Below are positions 36,415 to 44,774 of a stretch of 64,000 nucleotides of DNA, one piece after another. How positions within the stretch are numbered: position 1 is the stretch's first letter; each line of letters starts with the position of its first letter. The translations under genes and the position numbers were made by a program. The stretch is taken from contig NZ_UGTA01000001.1 of assembly GCF_900454895.1 (NCBI RefSeq), positions 1,302,001-1,366,000 of the forward strand, in the 5' to 3' direction. This DNA comes from Phocoenobacter uteri. Lineage in GTDB: Bacteria; Pseudomonadota; Gammaproteobacteria; Enterobacterales; Pasteurellaceae. The notes under the pieces were generated by a model, which did no database searches, had not been told where the DNA came from, and worked only from the letters and a program-made list of their open reading frames with translations.

Positions 36415-36996
36415 TTAATTCTCCGATACTAATTTTTTAGATAAACAATGTTGTAATTGTAATCTGGCACGATATAACAAAATATGTAAATTACTCGTCG
36501 TGATTTTGACGGTTTCACAAATTTCTTTCGATGGAAAGTCTAAATACTCTCTCATCATAAAGACCTGAGCTTGCTTGGCAGGTAAATAAGTTAAACACGC
36601 CTCAAAAATCAACCAAAATTCCTTTGAATAAATTTTATCTTCATTTTCCTGCCACGCCGTTTGGCTATATTCTGGTTTCCAATGATCTTTTTGATCAAAA
36701 AATGTATTTTCATCTTCTTCATCTATTAGATCACTTTCTAGTACTAAGCGATCTTTTTGACGCAAATAATCAATAATTTTATTTTTTAAAATGGCAAAGA
36801 TCCACGTTTTTAATGCCGCTTTACGTTTAAAATGTGCAATATTTTTAAACGCACTTAATAAAGCATCTTGTACCATATCTTCTGCAACATCGCTATTTTT
36901 TAGCTGTAAATGAGCAAACTTCAACATTTGTTGTCGAATATCATCAATTTGATGGTTAGATATCTCATTGATATTATTATCTTTTTCAAATTCCAT
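36415..36996 (-). CDS. ECF-type RNA polymerase sigma factor
   Basis: 193 residues with region 2 (VAEDMVQDALLSAFKNIAHF, then LKTWIFAILKNKIIDYLR) and region 4 (LPAKQAQVFMMREYLDFPSKEIC, then NLHILLYRARLQL), joined by a long acidic linker. It corresponds to the second ECF factor of H. influenzae (HI1459, RpoE2), which has been linked to hypochlorite stress and msrAB. It is divergent from the Met-rich lipoprotein-msrAB operon, which it probably controls, and is followed by its presumed anti-sigma gene. Confidence 0.88.
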   Translation of the reverse strand: MEFEKDNNINEISNHQIDDIRQQMLKFAHLQLKNSDVAEDMVQDALLSAFKNIAHFKRKAALKTWIFAILKNKIIDYLRQKDRLVLESDLIDEEDENTFFDQKDHWKPEYSQTAWQENEDKIYSKEFWLIFEACLTYLPAKQAQVFMMREYLDFPSKEICETVKITTSNLHILLYRARLQLQHCLSKKLVSEN

Positions 36997-37049
36997 TTAA
37001 TTTCCTGAAAAAAAGTCAAAAAAAAGTGTAAGGATTTCGCTATTCGCCC

Positions 37050-37088
37050 GACTAATAAGATAAGACGAGAAATCGTTGTATATTAGTC
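37050..37088. promoter_or_regulatory. Inverted repeat between the sigma gene and the Met-rich/msrAB operon
   Basis: GACTAATA (37050-37057) and TATTAGTC (37081-37088) are perfect 8-bp inverted arms 23 nt apart, in the 172-bp gap between the two divergent transcription units. It could be an operator or part of paired promoters; I cannot name a protein that would bind it. A GAAACC sequence at 37101 resembles some ECF -35 elements. Confidence 0.35.
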
Positions 37089-37168
37089 AATTTTTTGAAT
37101 GAAACCTAGCATTATCTTTCAAAAATTTATTAGATTAGAACATCAACCTATTTTATGGAGTAATCAAA

Positions 37169-37582
37169 ATGAAAAAATTAAGTCTTTCTCTTTTAGCCGT
37201 ATTCGCATTATCAGCATGTAGCACCGATAAGATGATGAATAAGGAAATGGCAATGCAAGATAATATGCAGATGCAAAATCATATGGAAATGAATGATAAT
37301 ATGAAAATGCACGACAATATGAAAATGCACAACAACATGAAAATGCACGACAACATGAAAATGCACGACAATATGAAAATGCACGACAATATGAAAATGC
37401 ACGACAATATGAAAATGCACGACAATATGAAAATGCACGACAATATGAAAATGCACGACAATATGAAAATGCAAGACAACATGAAAATGCACAACAATAT
37501 GAAAATGCACAACAATATGAAAATGCACAACAATATGAAAATGCACAACAATATGAAAATGCACGATAAAATGATGAAATAA
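37169..37582 (+). CDS. Methionine-rich hexapeptide-repeat lipoprotein
   Basis: 137 residues. A lipoprotein signal peptide (LLAVFALSAC-STDK) places it in the periplasm on a membrane. The mature part is almost wholly built from 15 copies of the hexapeptide (D/N)NMKM(H/Q), preceded by looser Met-rich sequence. Around a third of residues are Met. It resembles pentapeptide MXKDX-type Met-rich proteins. Met oxidises readily to the sulfoxide, and the next gene encodes periplasmic MsrAB, 26 nt away. I infer a sacrificial oxidant scavenger (as the MrpX peptide of Azospira is thought to be) or, second choice, a copper-binding protein through Met/His. Confidence 0.85.
   Translation: MKKLSLSLLAVFALSACSTDKMMNKEMAMQDNMQMQNHMEMNDNMKMHDNMKMHNNMKMHDNMKMHDNMKMHDNMKMHDNMKMHDNMKMHDNMKMHDNMKMQDNMKMHNNMKMHNNMKMHNNMKMHNNMKMHDKMMK
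37295..37564 (+). repeat. Fifteen 18-bp tandem repeats in the Met-rich lipoprotein gene
   Basis: Fifteen contiguous 18-bp units of the type GACAATATGAAAATGCAC fill this stretch; variation is limited to a few positions (GAC/AAC, AAT/AAC and one CAA for CAC). The period is a multiple of three, so gain or loss of units keeps the frame. Confidence 0.97.
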
Positions 37583-37608
37583 TCAACAGACTCAAAGAGA
37601 TAAAGAAA

Positions 37609-38676
37609 ATGAAAAAATTAAACTTTTCTATCTTGGCTTTATTAGTTTGTTCCGTTAATGTAATGGCAAACAATAAAACAAATAATCAGATGGAGCATAC
37701 AATGATGACGCAAACACAAACTGAAAACTTGCAACATATTTACTTAGCGGGCGGCTGTTTCTGGGGTATTGAAGCCTATATGGAAAAAATATATGGCGTG
37801 AAAGACGCTGTTTCAGGCTATGCAAATGGCAAAACATCTCAAACAAATTATCAGCTAATCGGAAAAACCGATCACGCGGAAACGGTAAAAGTGACTTATG
37901 ACGCCAATAAAATTTCGTTAGAAAAATTATTGAAATACTATTTCCAAGTTATCGATCCAACCAGCGTAAATAAACAAGGCAATGATCGTGGCAGACAGTA
38001 TCGTACTGGCGTTTACTACCAAAATGATATGGATAAAGCTGTTGTATTAAAAGTGATTGAGCAACAGCAGAAAAAATATCAAGATAAAATTCAAGTGGAA
38101 GTTGAGCCGTTAAAAAATTATGTATTAGCGGAAGACTATCATCAGGATTATTTAGCAAAAAATCCTAATGGTTATTGTCATATTGATTTAGAGAAAGCAA
38201 ATAATGTGATTATCGATCCAAATGATTATCCAAAGCCAAGCGATAAAGAATTAAAAGCAAAATTAACACCGTTACAATATAGCGTTACCCAAAAGAAAAA
38301 CACTGAGCATTCGTTCAGTAATGAATATTGGGATAATTTCAAAGACGGTATTTATGTAGATGTCACCACTGGCGAACCGTTATTTTCATCAATGGATAAA
38401 TTTGAATCGGGCTGTGGTTGGCCAAGCTTCACGAAGCCAATTGATAAAGATGTCGTAAATTATGATGATGATACGAGTTTTAATATGGTCAGAACTGAAG
38501 TATTAAGCCGTAGTGGTCAAGCACACTTAGGACACGTTTTTGATGACGGTCCAAAAGACAAAGGTGGCTTACGCTATTGCATTAACAGTGCCGCAATTAA
38601 ATTTATTCCATTAGAACAAATGGAAGCAGAAGGATATGGTTATTTAATCAACCAAGTAAAAGGACAAACAAAATAA
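37609..38676 (+). CDS. msrAB: Periplasmic fused methionine sulfoxide reductase MsrAB
   Basis: Reduces both the S and R forms of methionine sulfoxide in the periplasm. 355 residues with a signal peptide (cleavage near VMA-NN). The MsrA domain (about residues 40-195) has the catalytic GGCFWG; the MsrB domain (about 220-350) has CGWPSF and the catalytic RYCINSA. It lacks the N-terminal thioredoxin domain of Neisseria PilB, so electrons must come from a separate protein; two genes downstream is a periplasmic thioredoxin. Likely under the divergent ECF sigma factor. Confidence 0.95.
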   Translation: MKKLNFSILALLVCSVNVMANNKTNNQMEHTMMTQTQTENLQHIYLAGGCFWGIEAYMEKIYGVKDAVSGYANGKTSQTNYQLIGKTDHAETVKVTYDANKISLEKLLKYYFQVIDPTSVNKQGNDRGRQYRTGVYYQNDMDKAVVLKVIEQQQKKYQDKIQVEVEPLKNYVLAEDYHQDYLAKNPNGYCHIDLEKANNVIIDPNDYPKPSDKELKAKLTPLQYSVTQKKNTEHSFSNEYWDNFKDGIYVDVTTGEPLFSSMDKFESGCGWPSFTKPIDKDVVNYDDDTSFNMVRTEVLSRSGQAHLGHVFDDGPKDKGGLRYCINSAAIKFIPLEQMEAEGYGYLINQVKGQTK

Positions 38677-38677
38677 G

Positions 38678-39328
38678 ATGATCGAACAACAATTAGTTAT
38701 TAGTAGTGTATTTTTAGCGGGGCTAGCCTCTTTTTTATCGCCGTGTATATTTCCAATTATGCCGATCTATTTTGGTATTTTAAGTAAAGGAGGCAGAAAA
38801 ATCCTTAATACATTTTTATTTATTCTAGGGTTATCTGTTACTTTTATTGGACTCGGATTTAGTTTTAGCTTTTTAGGCGACTTGCTCTTTAATGAAACGA
38901 CGCGTGTTGTCGCAGGGGTAATCGTCATTATTCTTGGTATTCATCAATTAGATATCATTAAATTCGGCTTTTTAGAAAGAACCAAAACCGTAGAAATTAA
39001 AACCTCAGGTAAAAGTGCCTCAATTGAAGCCTTTATTTTAGGACTCACATTTAGCTTAGGTTGGACACCTTGTATTGGCCCAATTTTAGCATCAGTATTA
39101 GCCTTATCGAGCCAAGAAAGTTCAGCACTTTATGGGGTGACAATGATGTTTGTATATGTACTTGGACTCGCAACACCTTTTGTCATTTTCTCATTATTCT
39201 CAGAAGAATTATTGAAGAAAACCAAAGTATTAAATAACCATCTCGGTAAATTCAAAATTTTTGGTGGCGTACTGATTATCTTAATGGGTATTTTGCTGAT
39301 TACGAATAACTTAAATGTCTTTATGTAA
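38678..39328 (+). CDS. CcdA-type transmembrane thiol electron carrier
   Basis: 216 residues, about six membrane spans. The two redox cysteines are in FLSPCIFPIMP (first span) and GWTPCIGPILA (fourth span), the CcdA/DsbD-beta pattern. It carries electrons from cytoplasmic thioredoxin to periplasmic partners. It starts 1 nt after the msrAB stop, so the two are tightly coupled. I take it as the inner-membrane electron route for MsrAB through the next gene's thioredoxin. Confidence 0.9.
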   Translation: MIEQQLVISSVFLAGLASFLSPCIFPIMPIYFGILSKGGRKILNTFLFILGLSVTFIGLGFSFSFLGDLLFNETTRVVAGVIVIILGIHQLDIIKFGFLERTKTVEIKTSGKSASIEAFILGLTFSLGWTPCIGPILASVLALSSQESSALYGVTMMFVYVLGLATPFVIFSLFSEELLKKTKVLNNHLGKFKIFGGVLIILMGILLITNNLNVFM

Positions 39329-39349
39329 AGACTATGTGAGGAACAAAAA

Positions 39350-39817
39350 ATGAAAAAATATTTTTCTATATTGCTGGCGTTATTCTCAATTAACGCCTAT
39401 GCACAAACAAGTTTAGCGGATATTCCACTTAAAAATTTGAATAATCAGCCTGTTTCACTTAACCAATATAAAGGTAAAGACGTTTATGTGAAAGTTTGGG
39501 CATCGTGGTGTCCATTCTGCTTAGCGGGATTAGCAGACCTTGATAAATTGAGTGCTGAAAAAGACAAAAATTTTGAAGTGATTACCATTGTCTCGCCGAC
39601 TCACAGAGGCGAAAAATCAACGGAAGATTTTATTCGCTGGTACAACGGATTAGATTACAAAAATATCACTGTACTACTTGATGAACAAGGAGAAATTATT
39701 AAACGAGCCAGAATTCGTGGTTATCCTTCAAGTATCATTTTAGATAAAGAACTTAATATCAAAAAATCTCAAGCAGGGCATTTGACTAACGAACAAATCA
39801 AAAAAGTATTTGAATAA
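39350..39817 (+). CDS. Periplasmic TlpA/ResA-type thioredoxin
   Basis: 155 residues. A signal peptide (cleavage near AYA-QT) is followed by a thioredoxin fold with the active site WASWCPFC and the cis-Pro in GYPSSII. It lies 21 nt after the CcdA-like gene and is the last gene of the operon. Expected role: reduced by CcdA, it in turn reduces MsrAB. Confidence 0.9.
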   Translation: MKKYFSILLALFSINAYAQTSLADIPLKNLNNQPVSLNQYKGKDVYVKVWASWCPFCLAGLADLDKLSAEKDKNFEVITIVSPTHRGEKSTEDFIRWYNGLDYKNITVLLDEQGEIIKRARIRGYPSSIILDKELNIKKSQAGHLTNEQIKKVFE

Positions 39818-39870
39818 GCGGTCATATTTTTTTAAAAATTTACAAAAAACCTCATTTATCTCAAAGCAAT

Positions 39871-39917
39871 AAAAAACACCTTTATTCCTAATTAGTTAAG
39901 AATAAAGGTGTTTTTTT
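39871..39917. terminator. Terminator after the msrAB operon, convergent with fadJ
   Basis: AAACACCTTTATTC (39874-39887) pairs perfectly with GAATAAAGGTGTTT (39900-39913), with A- and T-runs outside. It serves both convergent transcripts. Confidence 0.92.
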
Positions 39918-39932
39918 ATGAGCAAACGAAAA

Positions 39933-42038
39933 CTAAGCTCGTTCTAACAACCAATCACAAGGCTCAAATCGTGAACCATAAAGTTCAGTGTGTTTGCGTA
40001 ACTGTTTAACAATCTCTTTTGCCCCAATTTTATCGATATAGGCATAGATCCCCCCTCTAAATTCAGGAAATGCCATTGCAAATACAGAGGCAACGTCACC
40101 TTCATCAGTTGATGAAATCACGTTATCTTGCAAACACCAACAGGCTTCGTTGATCATTCGTAGCAAACAACGACGAACGATTTCTTCTGATTCTAAATCG
40201 TTACGCGGAATAACTTCCATTACGTGATAGATACTTTTATCTTCTTGGCTACGTTCGCCATTCGAATCATATAAATAAAAACCACGTTTATTTTTACGTC
40301 CTTTACGTTCATTTTGCACAAGTAAACTGATATTTTTTGGCAATCTAAAACGCTCACCTAATTCTGACACCATTGCAAAATTTGACTTCACAATCATATC
40401 CAATCCCATATCATCTATCATTGATAACGGGCCGATTTGAAATCCAAACTCTTGTAATGAACGATCAATAAATTCAATCGCTTCGCCATCAACCACGCAT
40501 TCTATCGCCTCTAATAAATAAGGGATTAAAACGCGGTTTACAAAAAAACCTTCAGTATCCGACACCAACATTGGAATACGTCCTTGCTGAATCGCAAAAT
40601 GAACTGCTGTTGCAATCACTTGATCACTGGTCGTTTTATGGGGAATAATTTCAACAATTTTACGTTTTGTTAAAGGGCTAAGATAGTGAAAACCAATCAC
40701 GCGTTCTGGATGTCTCGCAACACTCGCAATGTCTTGAATATGACAAGTCGAAGTATTCGTTGCAAAAATGGCTTTTTCAGAATAAAAACGTTCACTTTCC
40801 TGTAAAATTTGTTGTTTCAAGGCTAAATTCTCATAAACGGCTTCCATAATAAAATCCGTTTGTTGCATTGAAACCAAACGCTCGCCTCCTGAGATTAGAT
40901 TCATTCGCTGAATCATTTCACCATACGCCATTTCTTTATTCGCAACAGCGTCTCTCATCAACGCATAGCAAGTATGTAATGCCTTTTGGATTTCTATCGG
41001 CTGAATATCTTTAATCCGCACTGGAATTTGAGCATTCGCGGTTAAATACGCAATTCCTGCTCCCATATAACCACTACCAAGAATACTCACGTGCTTCACA
41101 TCTTGCACTTTATTACTAATATGACGATATTGAAGTCGCATTGCTCGTTGAGTACGTTTTAACTTAATCAACACTTGCGATTCTTCTGTTTGGAACAACT
41201 CAACAAAAGCATTTTGTTCCTGCTGTAATGCTATGTCAAAATCAGTTTCTTTCAAAACATCAATAATTTTTTTAATAGCAGGATAATGTCCAAACTCTTT
41301 TAACCAAATTTTTGTTTCTGCTCGCTCTAAATATTTATGACGTAAATAATGGCTATTTTCTAACTTTTTAATCGTCAGAGAAAGTGGATTTTTTTTCAGA
41401 GGTGGCACATTATTTTGTCGCTGTTTAATCCATTGATAAGAGAGAGCTAATAAACGAGGAACGGGTACTATTTTATCTACTAAACCTAATTTTAACGCTT
41501 CATTATGGGAAATTTTTCTACCAGAAAGTAACAACGGTGTGGCATTACGCAACCCAATACATTGAGCCAAACGTTGCGTTCCTCCAGCAAAAGGTAAAAT
41601 ACCAGAAAGCACTTGTGGCAATGCCAAATTAAGGGATTGCTTATCACTGACAAAACGATAATCACAGGCTAGAGCGATTTCTAGTCCTACACCAAAGCAA
41701 TTTCCATTTATCGCTGATAACGTTGGAATTGTTAAATTCGCTAAACTCGTTAGCACTTGTTGTGCAAACGCAGAATACTGTTTTAATTCATCCGCTGTTT
41801 TATTTTGAAAACAATCCAAATCAAAGCCTTGAATAAAACACTGCTTTTTAGCTGATGTAATCACTAGCCCACTAGGTAAATCCGTTTTTAAATATTCTAA
41901 AACATCATTGAGCTCACGAAAAAAATGTTCAGGTAGCCAGTTAACAGCATTATCAGGTACATCAATACTTAACAATGCAATATTTGATGGCTGCATTTCA
42001 AGTTTTAATAATGATAAATTTTTTAATTGTGATTGCAT
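39933..42038 (-). CDS. fadJ: FadJ-like fatty-acid oxidation protein with altered hydratase site
   Basis: 701 residues (E. coli FadJ 714). It has an enoyl-CoA hydratase half and a 3-hydroxyacyl-CoA dehydrogenase half. The dehydrogenase half looks intact: GSGYMGAGI for NAD, and GFHYLSPLTKRKIVEI with catalytic His and Glu. In the hydratase half the first catalytic Glu is kept (GVGLEIALACDY), but the second is replaced: E. coli LPEVQLG reads LPQVLSG here (Gln142). Loss of that Glu should cripple hydration. It lies 3 nt after fadI and ends YGSRFEPCDWLL, matching FadJ not FadB. Confidence 0.9.
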   Translation of the reverse strand: MQSQLKNLSLLKLEMQPSNIALLSIDVPDNAVNWLPEHFFRELNDVLEYLKTDLPSGLVITSAKKQCFIQGFDLDCFQNKTADELKQYSAFAQQVLTSLANLTIPTLSAINGNCFGVGLEIALACDYRFVSDKQSLNLALPQVLSGILPFAGGTQRLAQCIGLRNATPLLLSGRKISHNEALKLGLVDKIVPVPRLLALSYQWIKQRQNNVPPLKKNPLSLTIKKLENSHYLRHKYLERAETKIWLKEFGHYPAIKKIIDVLKETDFDIALQQEQNAFVELFQTEESQVLIKLKRTQRAMRLQYRHISNKVQDVKHVSILGSGYMGAGIAYLTANAQIPVRIKDIQPIEIQKALHTCYALMRDAVANKEMAYGEMIQRMNLISGGERLVSMQQTDFIMEAVYENLALKQQILQESERFYSEKAIFATNTSTCHIQDIASVARHPERVIGFHYLSPLTKRKIVEIIPHKTTSDQVIATAVHFAIQQGRIPMLVSDTEGFFVNRVLIPYLLEAIECVVDGEAIEFIDRSLQEFGFQIGPLSMIDDMGLDMIVKSNFAMVSELGERFRLPKNISLLVQNERKGRKNKRGFYLYDSNGERSQEDKSIYHVMEVIPRNDLESEEIVRRCLLRMINEACWCLQDNVISSTDEGDVASVFAMAFPEFRGGIYAYIDKIGAKEIVKQLRKHTELYGSRFEPCDWLLERA

Positions 42039-42041
42039 TTT

Positions 42042-43361
42042 TTATCCTTCGCTTTCCAATATCATTGCAGCCCCTAAGCCACCTAAACCACCCGATGCGA
42101 CTAATGACACACCGCCCCCTTTACGTTTCAATGCATTTAATGATTGAATCACTAAACGTAAGCTACTCACGGCTCGAGGATTACCAAACGCAATAGAACC
42201 ACCAAGATGATTGAGTTTTTGTCTATCAATTTCGCCTAAACAAGCGGTGCGATTTAAGTGATTTTTTGCAAATTTTTGCGATTCAAATAATTGTAAATTC
42301 GCTAAAACTTGGCTTGCTGAGGTTTCGTGGATATCGACATAATCCAAATCTTGTATTTGTAATCCCACACGATCCAATGCTTTTGCACTTGAAATCACCG
42401 AACCAACAAACATATTTTCCCAAATATCATTGCCCGTGATCGCATAACTTTTAATATAACCAAGAGGTTTTAATCCCAATGCTTTGGCTCTGCTCTCATT
42501 CATCAATAAAATAGCAGCAGCCCCATCGGCTGGTTGAGAAATATTTGCCGAAGTAACTGTTGCATAATCCGAAGAACTTAATGGGGAAAAACCTTCATAA
42601 TAGCGACGACGACTCGCTTTAGGATTCAAATTATCCGATACAACAAAGTCATTGTAAGGTCTTGGAAAAGACGAAATTACCTCATCTTTAAACAAGCCAA
42701 TTTTCCACGCATTTTGAGCGTTCTGGTTAGAAAGACGAGCAAAATCATCTTGTTCTTGACGGCTAATACCATAATATTGTGCCATTTGCTCTGAAATATC
42801 AGAGACCGAAAGCTGTGTCATATAATCTTTTAAATTAACACTGTTCGGTTTTAGATCTCGCCACGATAACTGACGTAACAGTTCATATTTTCTTTCTAAG
42901 GTTTTTTGTCTAAAAATCCCCTTAATTTTTCTAACCATTAACGGACTTAAACTAAATGGTGCATTTGAAATAGAATCTGCCCCACCTGCAATCCCCGTCG
43001 TAATCGAGCCACTGACAATACTACTCGCGACATTGGCAAAAGCCTGCATTCCAGAAATACAAGAACTACTTAATGTATAAGCCTGTAAATGAGGCATACT
43101 TAATGATAGAGCAATTTCACGAGCTAAATTAGGAATATCAGGTTGCTGAATAACTTGTCCAAACACCAGTTGGCTGATCTCTTTGCGATCTATTGGGGTT
43201 CGGCTTAATAACTCATTGGTAATCATTGTTCCCAAATCTGTCGCATACGCCTCTTTGAATGCAGAATCTCGCTCTGCAAAAGGCGTTCTCACACCTGAAA
43301 TAATGGCTACTCTTTCACTTCGAGCAGTCAATAAATGTTGATCTATCATTCTTGTTCTCAT
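42042..43361 (-). CDS. fadI: FadI-like thiolase lacking two catalytic residues
   Basis: About 439 residues from the ATG at 43361 (an in-frame TTG at 43367 and another ATG at 43349 are alternatives). The alignment to E. coli FadI is clear along the full length. The acyl-accepting Cys101 is kept (SSSCISGMQA). The base histidine of the GHP motif is Asn394 (IAFGNPRA), and the second catalytic cysteine (E. coli TACAAGG) is Gly424 (ASGGLGG). With both gone, normal thiolysis is unlikely, yet the frame is intact. Either the enzyme has another role or the gene is at an early stage of decay. Confidence 0.88.
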   Translation of the reverse strand: MRTRMIDQHLLTARSERVAIISGVRTPFAERDSAFKEAYATDLGTMITNELLSRTPIDRKEISQLVFGQVIQQPDIPNLAREIALSLSMPHLQAYTLSSSCISGMQAFANVASSIVSGSITTGIAGGADSISNAPFSLSPLMVRKIKGIFRQKTLERKYELLRQLSWRDLKPNSVNLKDYMTQLSVSDISEQMAQYYGISRQEQDDFARLSNQNAQNAWKIGLFKDEVISSFPRPYNDFVVSDNLNPKASRRRYYEGFSPLSSSDYATVTSANISQPADGAAAILLMNESRAKALGLKPLGYIKSYAITGNDIWENMFVGSVISSAKALDRVGLQIQDLDYVDIHETSASQVLANLQLFESQKFAKNHLNRTACLGEIDRQKLNHLGGSIAFGNPRAVSSLRLVIQSLNALKRKGGGVSLVASGGLGGLGAAMILESEG

Positions 43362-43442
43362 TAACAAATTTTATACAAAATAAGAGAAAGATCTTAACAT
43401 AGCAAGAATAAAAAAACACGGAATAACCTAAGCTTCTTTGAT

Positions 43443-43490
43443 AAAAAAACAACAGCCCAAAAGTAGATTGATTACTTTTGGGCTGTTTTA
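43443..43490 (-). terminator. Terminator after hemY
   Basis: AACAGCCCAAAAGTA (43451-43465) pairs perfectly with TACTTTTGGGCTGTT (43473-43487); on the minus strand a T-run follows. It ends hemXY before fadI. Confidence 0.93.
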
Positions 43491-43520
43491 TTTAAAACTA
43501 ACTGTTTTTATATTGTACTA

Positions 43521-44765
43521 TTATTGCTCTACCGTTTCAGGTAATGCTAAAACAGGAGACACTTCTTTCACATTCACTTCTTTTAAATTTAAAGCGTGAA
43601 TTTGTGCTGATAACTCTCTATCTGATGTATGATCTGCTACACAAGCTGCCATCACACGGTCATTTGCATTACACTCTCTATGGTCAAGAAGTTGAAGGAA
43701 ATATGGTTTTGCTTGTGCATATTGACCATCACGTACCAATGCATAACCCACGATACGAGCGTAATCATCACTGTAATTTTCAGCTGCTTTTTTACCACGT
43801 TTTGTTAATAATTTTAATAAACGTGTATTGCCTGCAATTTCTAAGCGAGTCAATTCATCAAATAAGATTTCAAGTTCATTATCATCAAATTTCTTCACGG
43901 TTTCCATTACTAAACGTTGAGCTGATTCGTGATCTTCACAATCAATTAAACGCTTAATTAAGCCAACACGGGCATAGACAGATCTGTTACGACGGCTTGG
44001 TTGATCCTGCCACCATCTTAATAAACCTTCTTGTCCTTCTTCGTGAAGTTTTTCATCTAATAAACCATCATCAACCCAATGCTCAAGATTTACATAATCT
44101 TCTTTGGTTAAGATATTTTGATGTTTCACATTCTCTAAAATATGATCAACTGCAACAAAAGCACCTGATTTTTGATAAATTGGAATCGCTAAGCTAAGCA
44201 CTTCTGAATTACAAGGCTCAAGTGCTAATAAGCTATCAATCGCTGTGCGTGCTGCTGGTAATTTTTTCTGTAATAACAGAATTTTTGCACGAGCAATTTC
44301 AAGTGCGATATTATTATTGCCTGCAATTTTTGACGCTTCAACTAAATATCTGTTTGCTGCTTTCTCATTGCCTTTCATTTGAGCCGCTTCAGCTGCTTTA
44401 ATGAAGTTCAACACAGGTTTATCTGAGTGTTTCGCATTTTTTCCAATTAGTTTTTCAGCTTTAGAATAATCCCCTTCACTCATTTTAATTAAGCCTTCAA
44501 GGGTTTGTTTTTGTGCTTTTTTACGTTTGCGATTAAAGAACCACGTATAAGATCCACGACTTAATGCAAAGAAGCGTTTTAAGATCCACTCAATAAAATA
44601 AACCACCGCCATTGCAGATACAAAGAACACCACAAGCATAATCACGCTCATTTCGATCACTTTGGTATCCGTTACAATACGAACATATCCCTGATGACCA
44701 GCAATATAAGGACCTGCAACTAAACCTGCAAGTAATAAGAACATTAAAAAAAGAATTCTAAACAT
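43521..44765 (-). CDS. hemY: HemY, membrane TPR protein
   Basis: 414 residues. Two N-terminal membrane spans (LFLMFLLLAGLVAGPYI, then MLVVFFVSAMAVVYFIEWI) are followed by TPR-like helical repeats. HemY of gammaproteobacteria is unrelated to the protoporphyrinogen oxidase of that name. It is usually found at the end of hemCDXY and has been proposed to help organise haem-pathway enzymes. It starts 9 nt after hemX. Here hemC and an intact hemD are not adjacent. Confidence 0.9.
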   Translation of the reverse strand: MFRILFLMFLLLAGLVAGPYIAGHQGYVRIVTDTKVIEMSVIMLVVFFVSAMAVVYFIEWILKRFFALSRGSYTWFFNRKRKKAQKQTLEGLIKMSEGDYSKAEKLIGKNAKHSDKPVLNFIKAAEAAQMKGNEKAANRYLVEASKIAGNNNIALEIARAKILLLQKKLPAARTAIDSLLALEPCNSEVLSLAIPIYQKSGAFVAVDHILENVKHQNILTKEDYVNLEHWVDDGLLDEKLHEEGQEGLLRWWQDQPSRRNRSVYARVGLIKRLIDCEDHESAQRLVMETVKKFDDNELEILFDELTRLEIAGNTRLLKLLTKRGKKAAENYSDDYARIVGYALVRDGQYAQAKPYFLQLLDHRECNANDRVMAACVADHTSDRELSAQIHALNLKEVNVKEVSPVLALPETVEQ

Positions 44766-44774
44766 CTTTTCCCC

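Noticed and set aside
37295..37564. Possible CRISPR array
   Set aside because: The 18-bp units are contiguous with no spacers and are coding.
37164..37673. Long minus-strand ORF of CCAFSY-type repeats
   Set aside because: It is the antisense shadow of the 18-bp repeats in the Met-rich lipoprotein gene, which has a lipobox signal and proper context.
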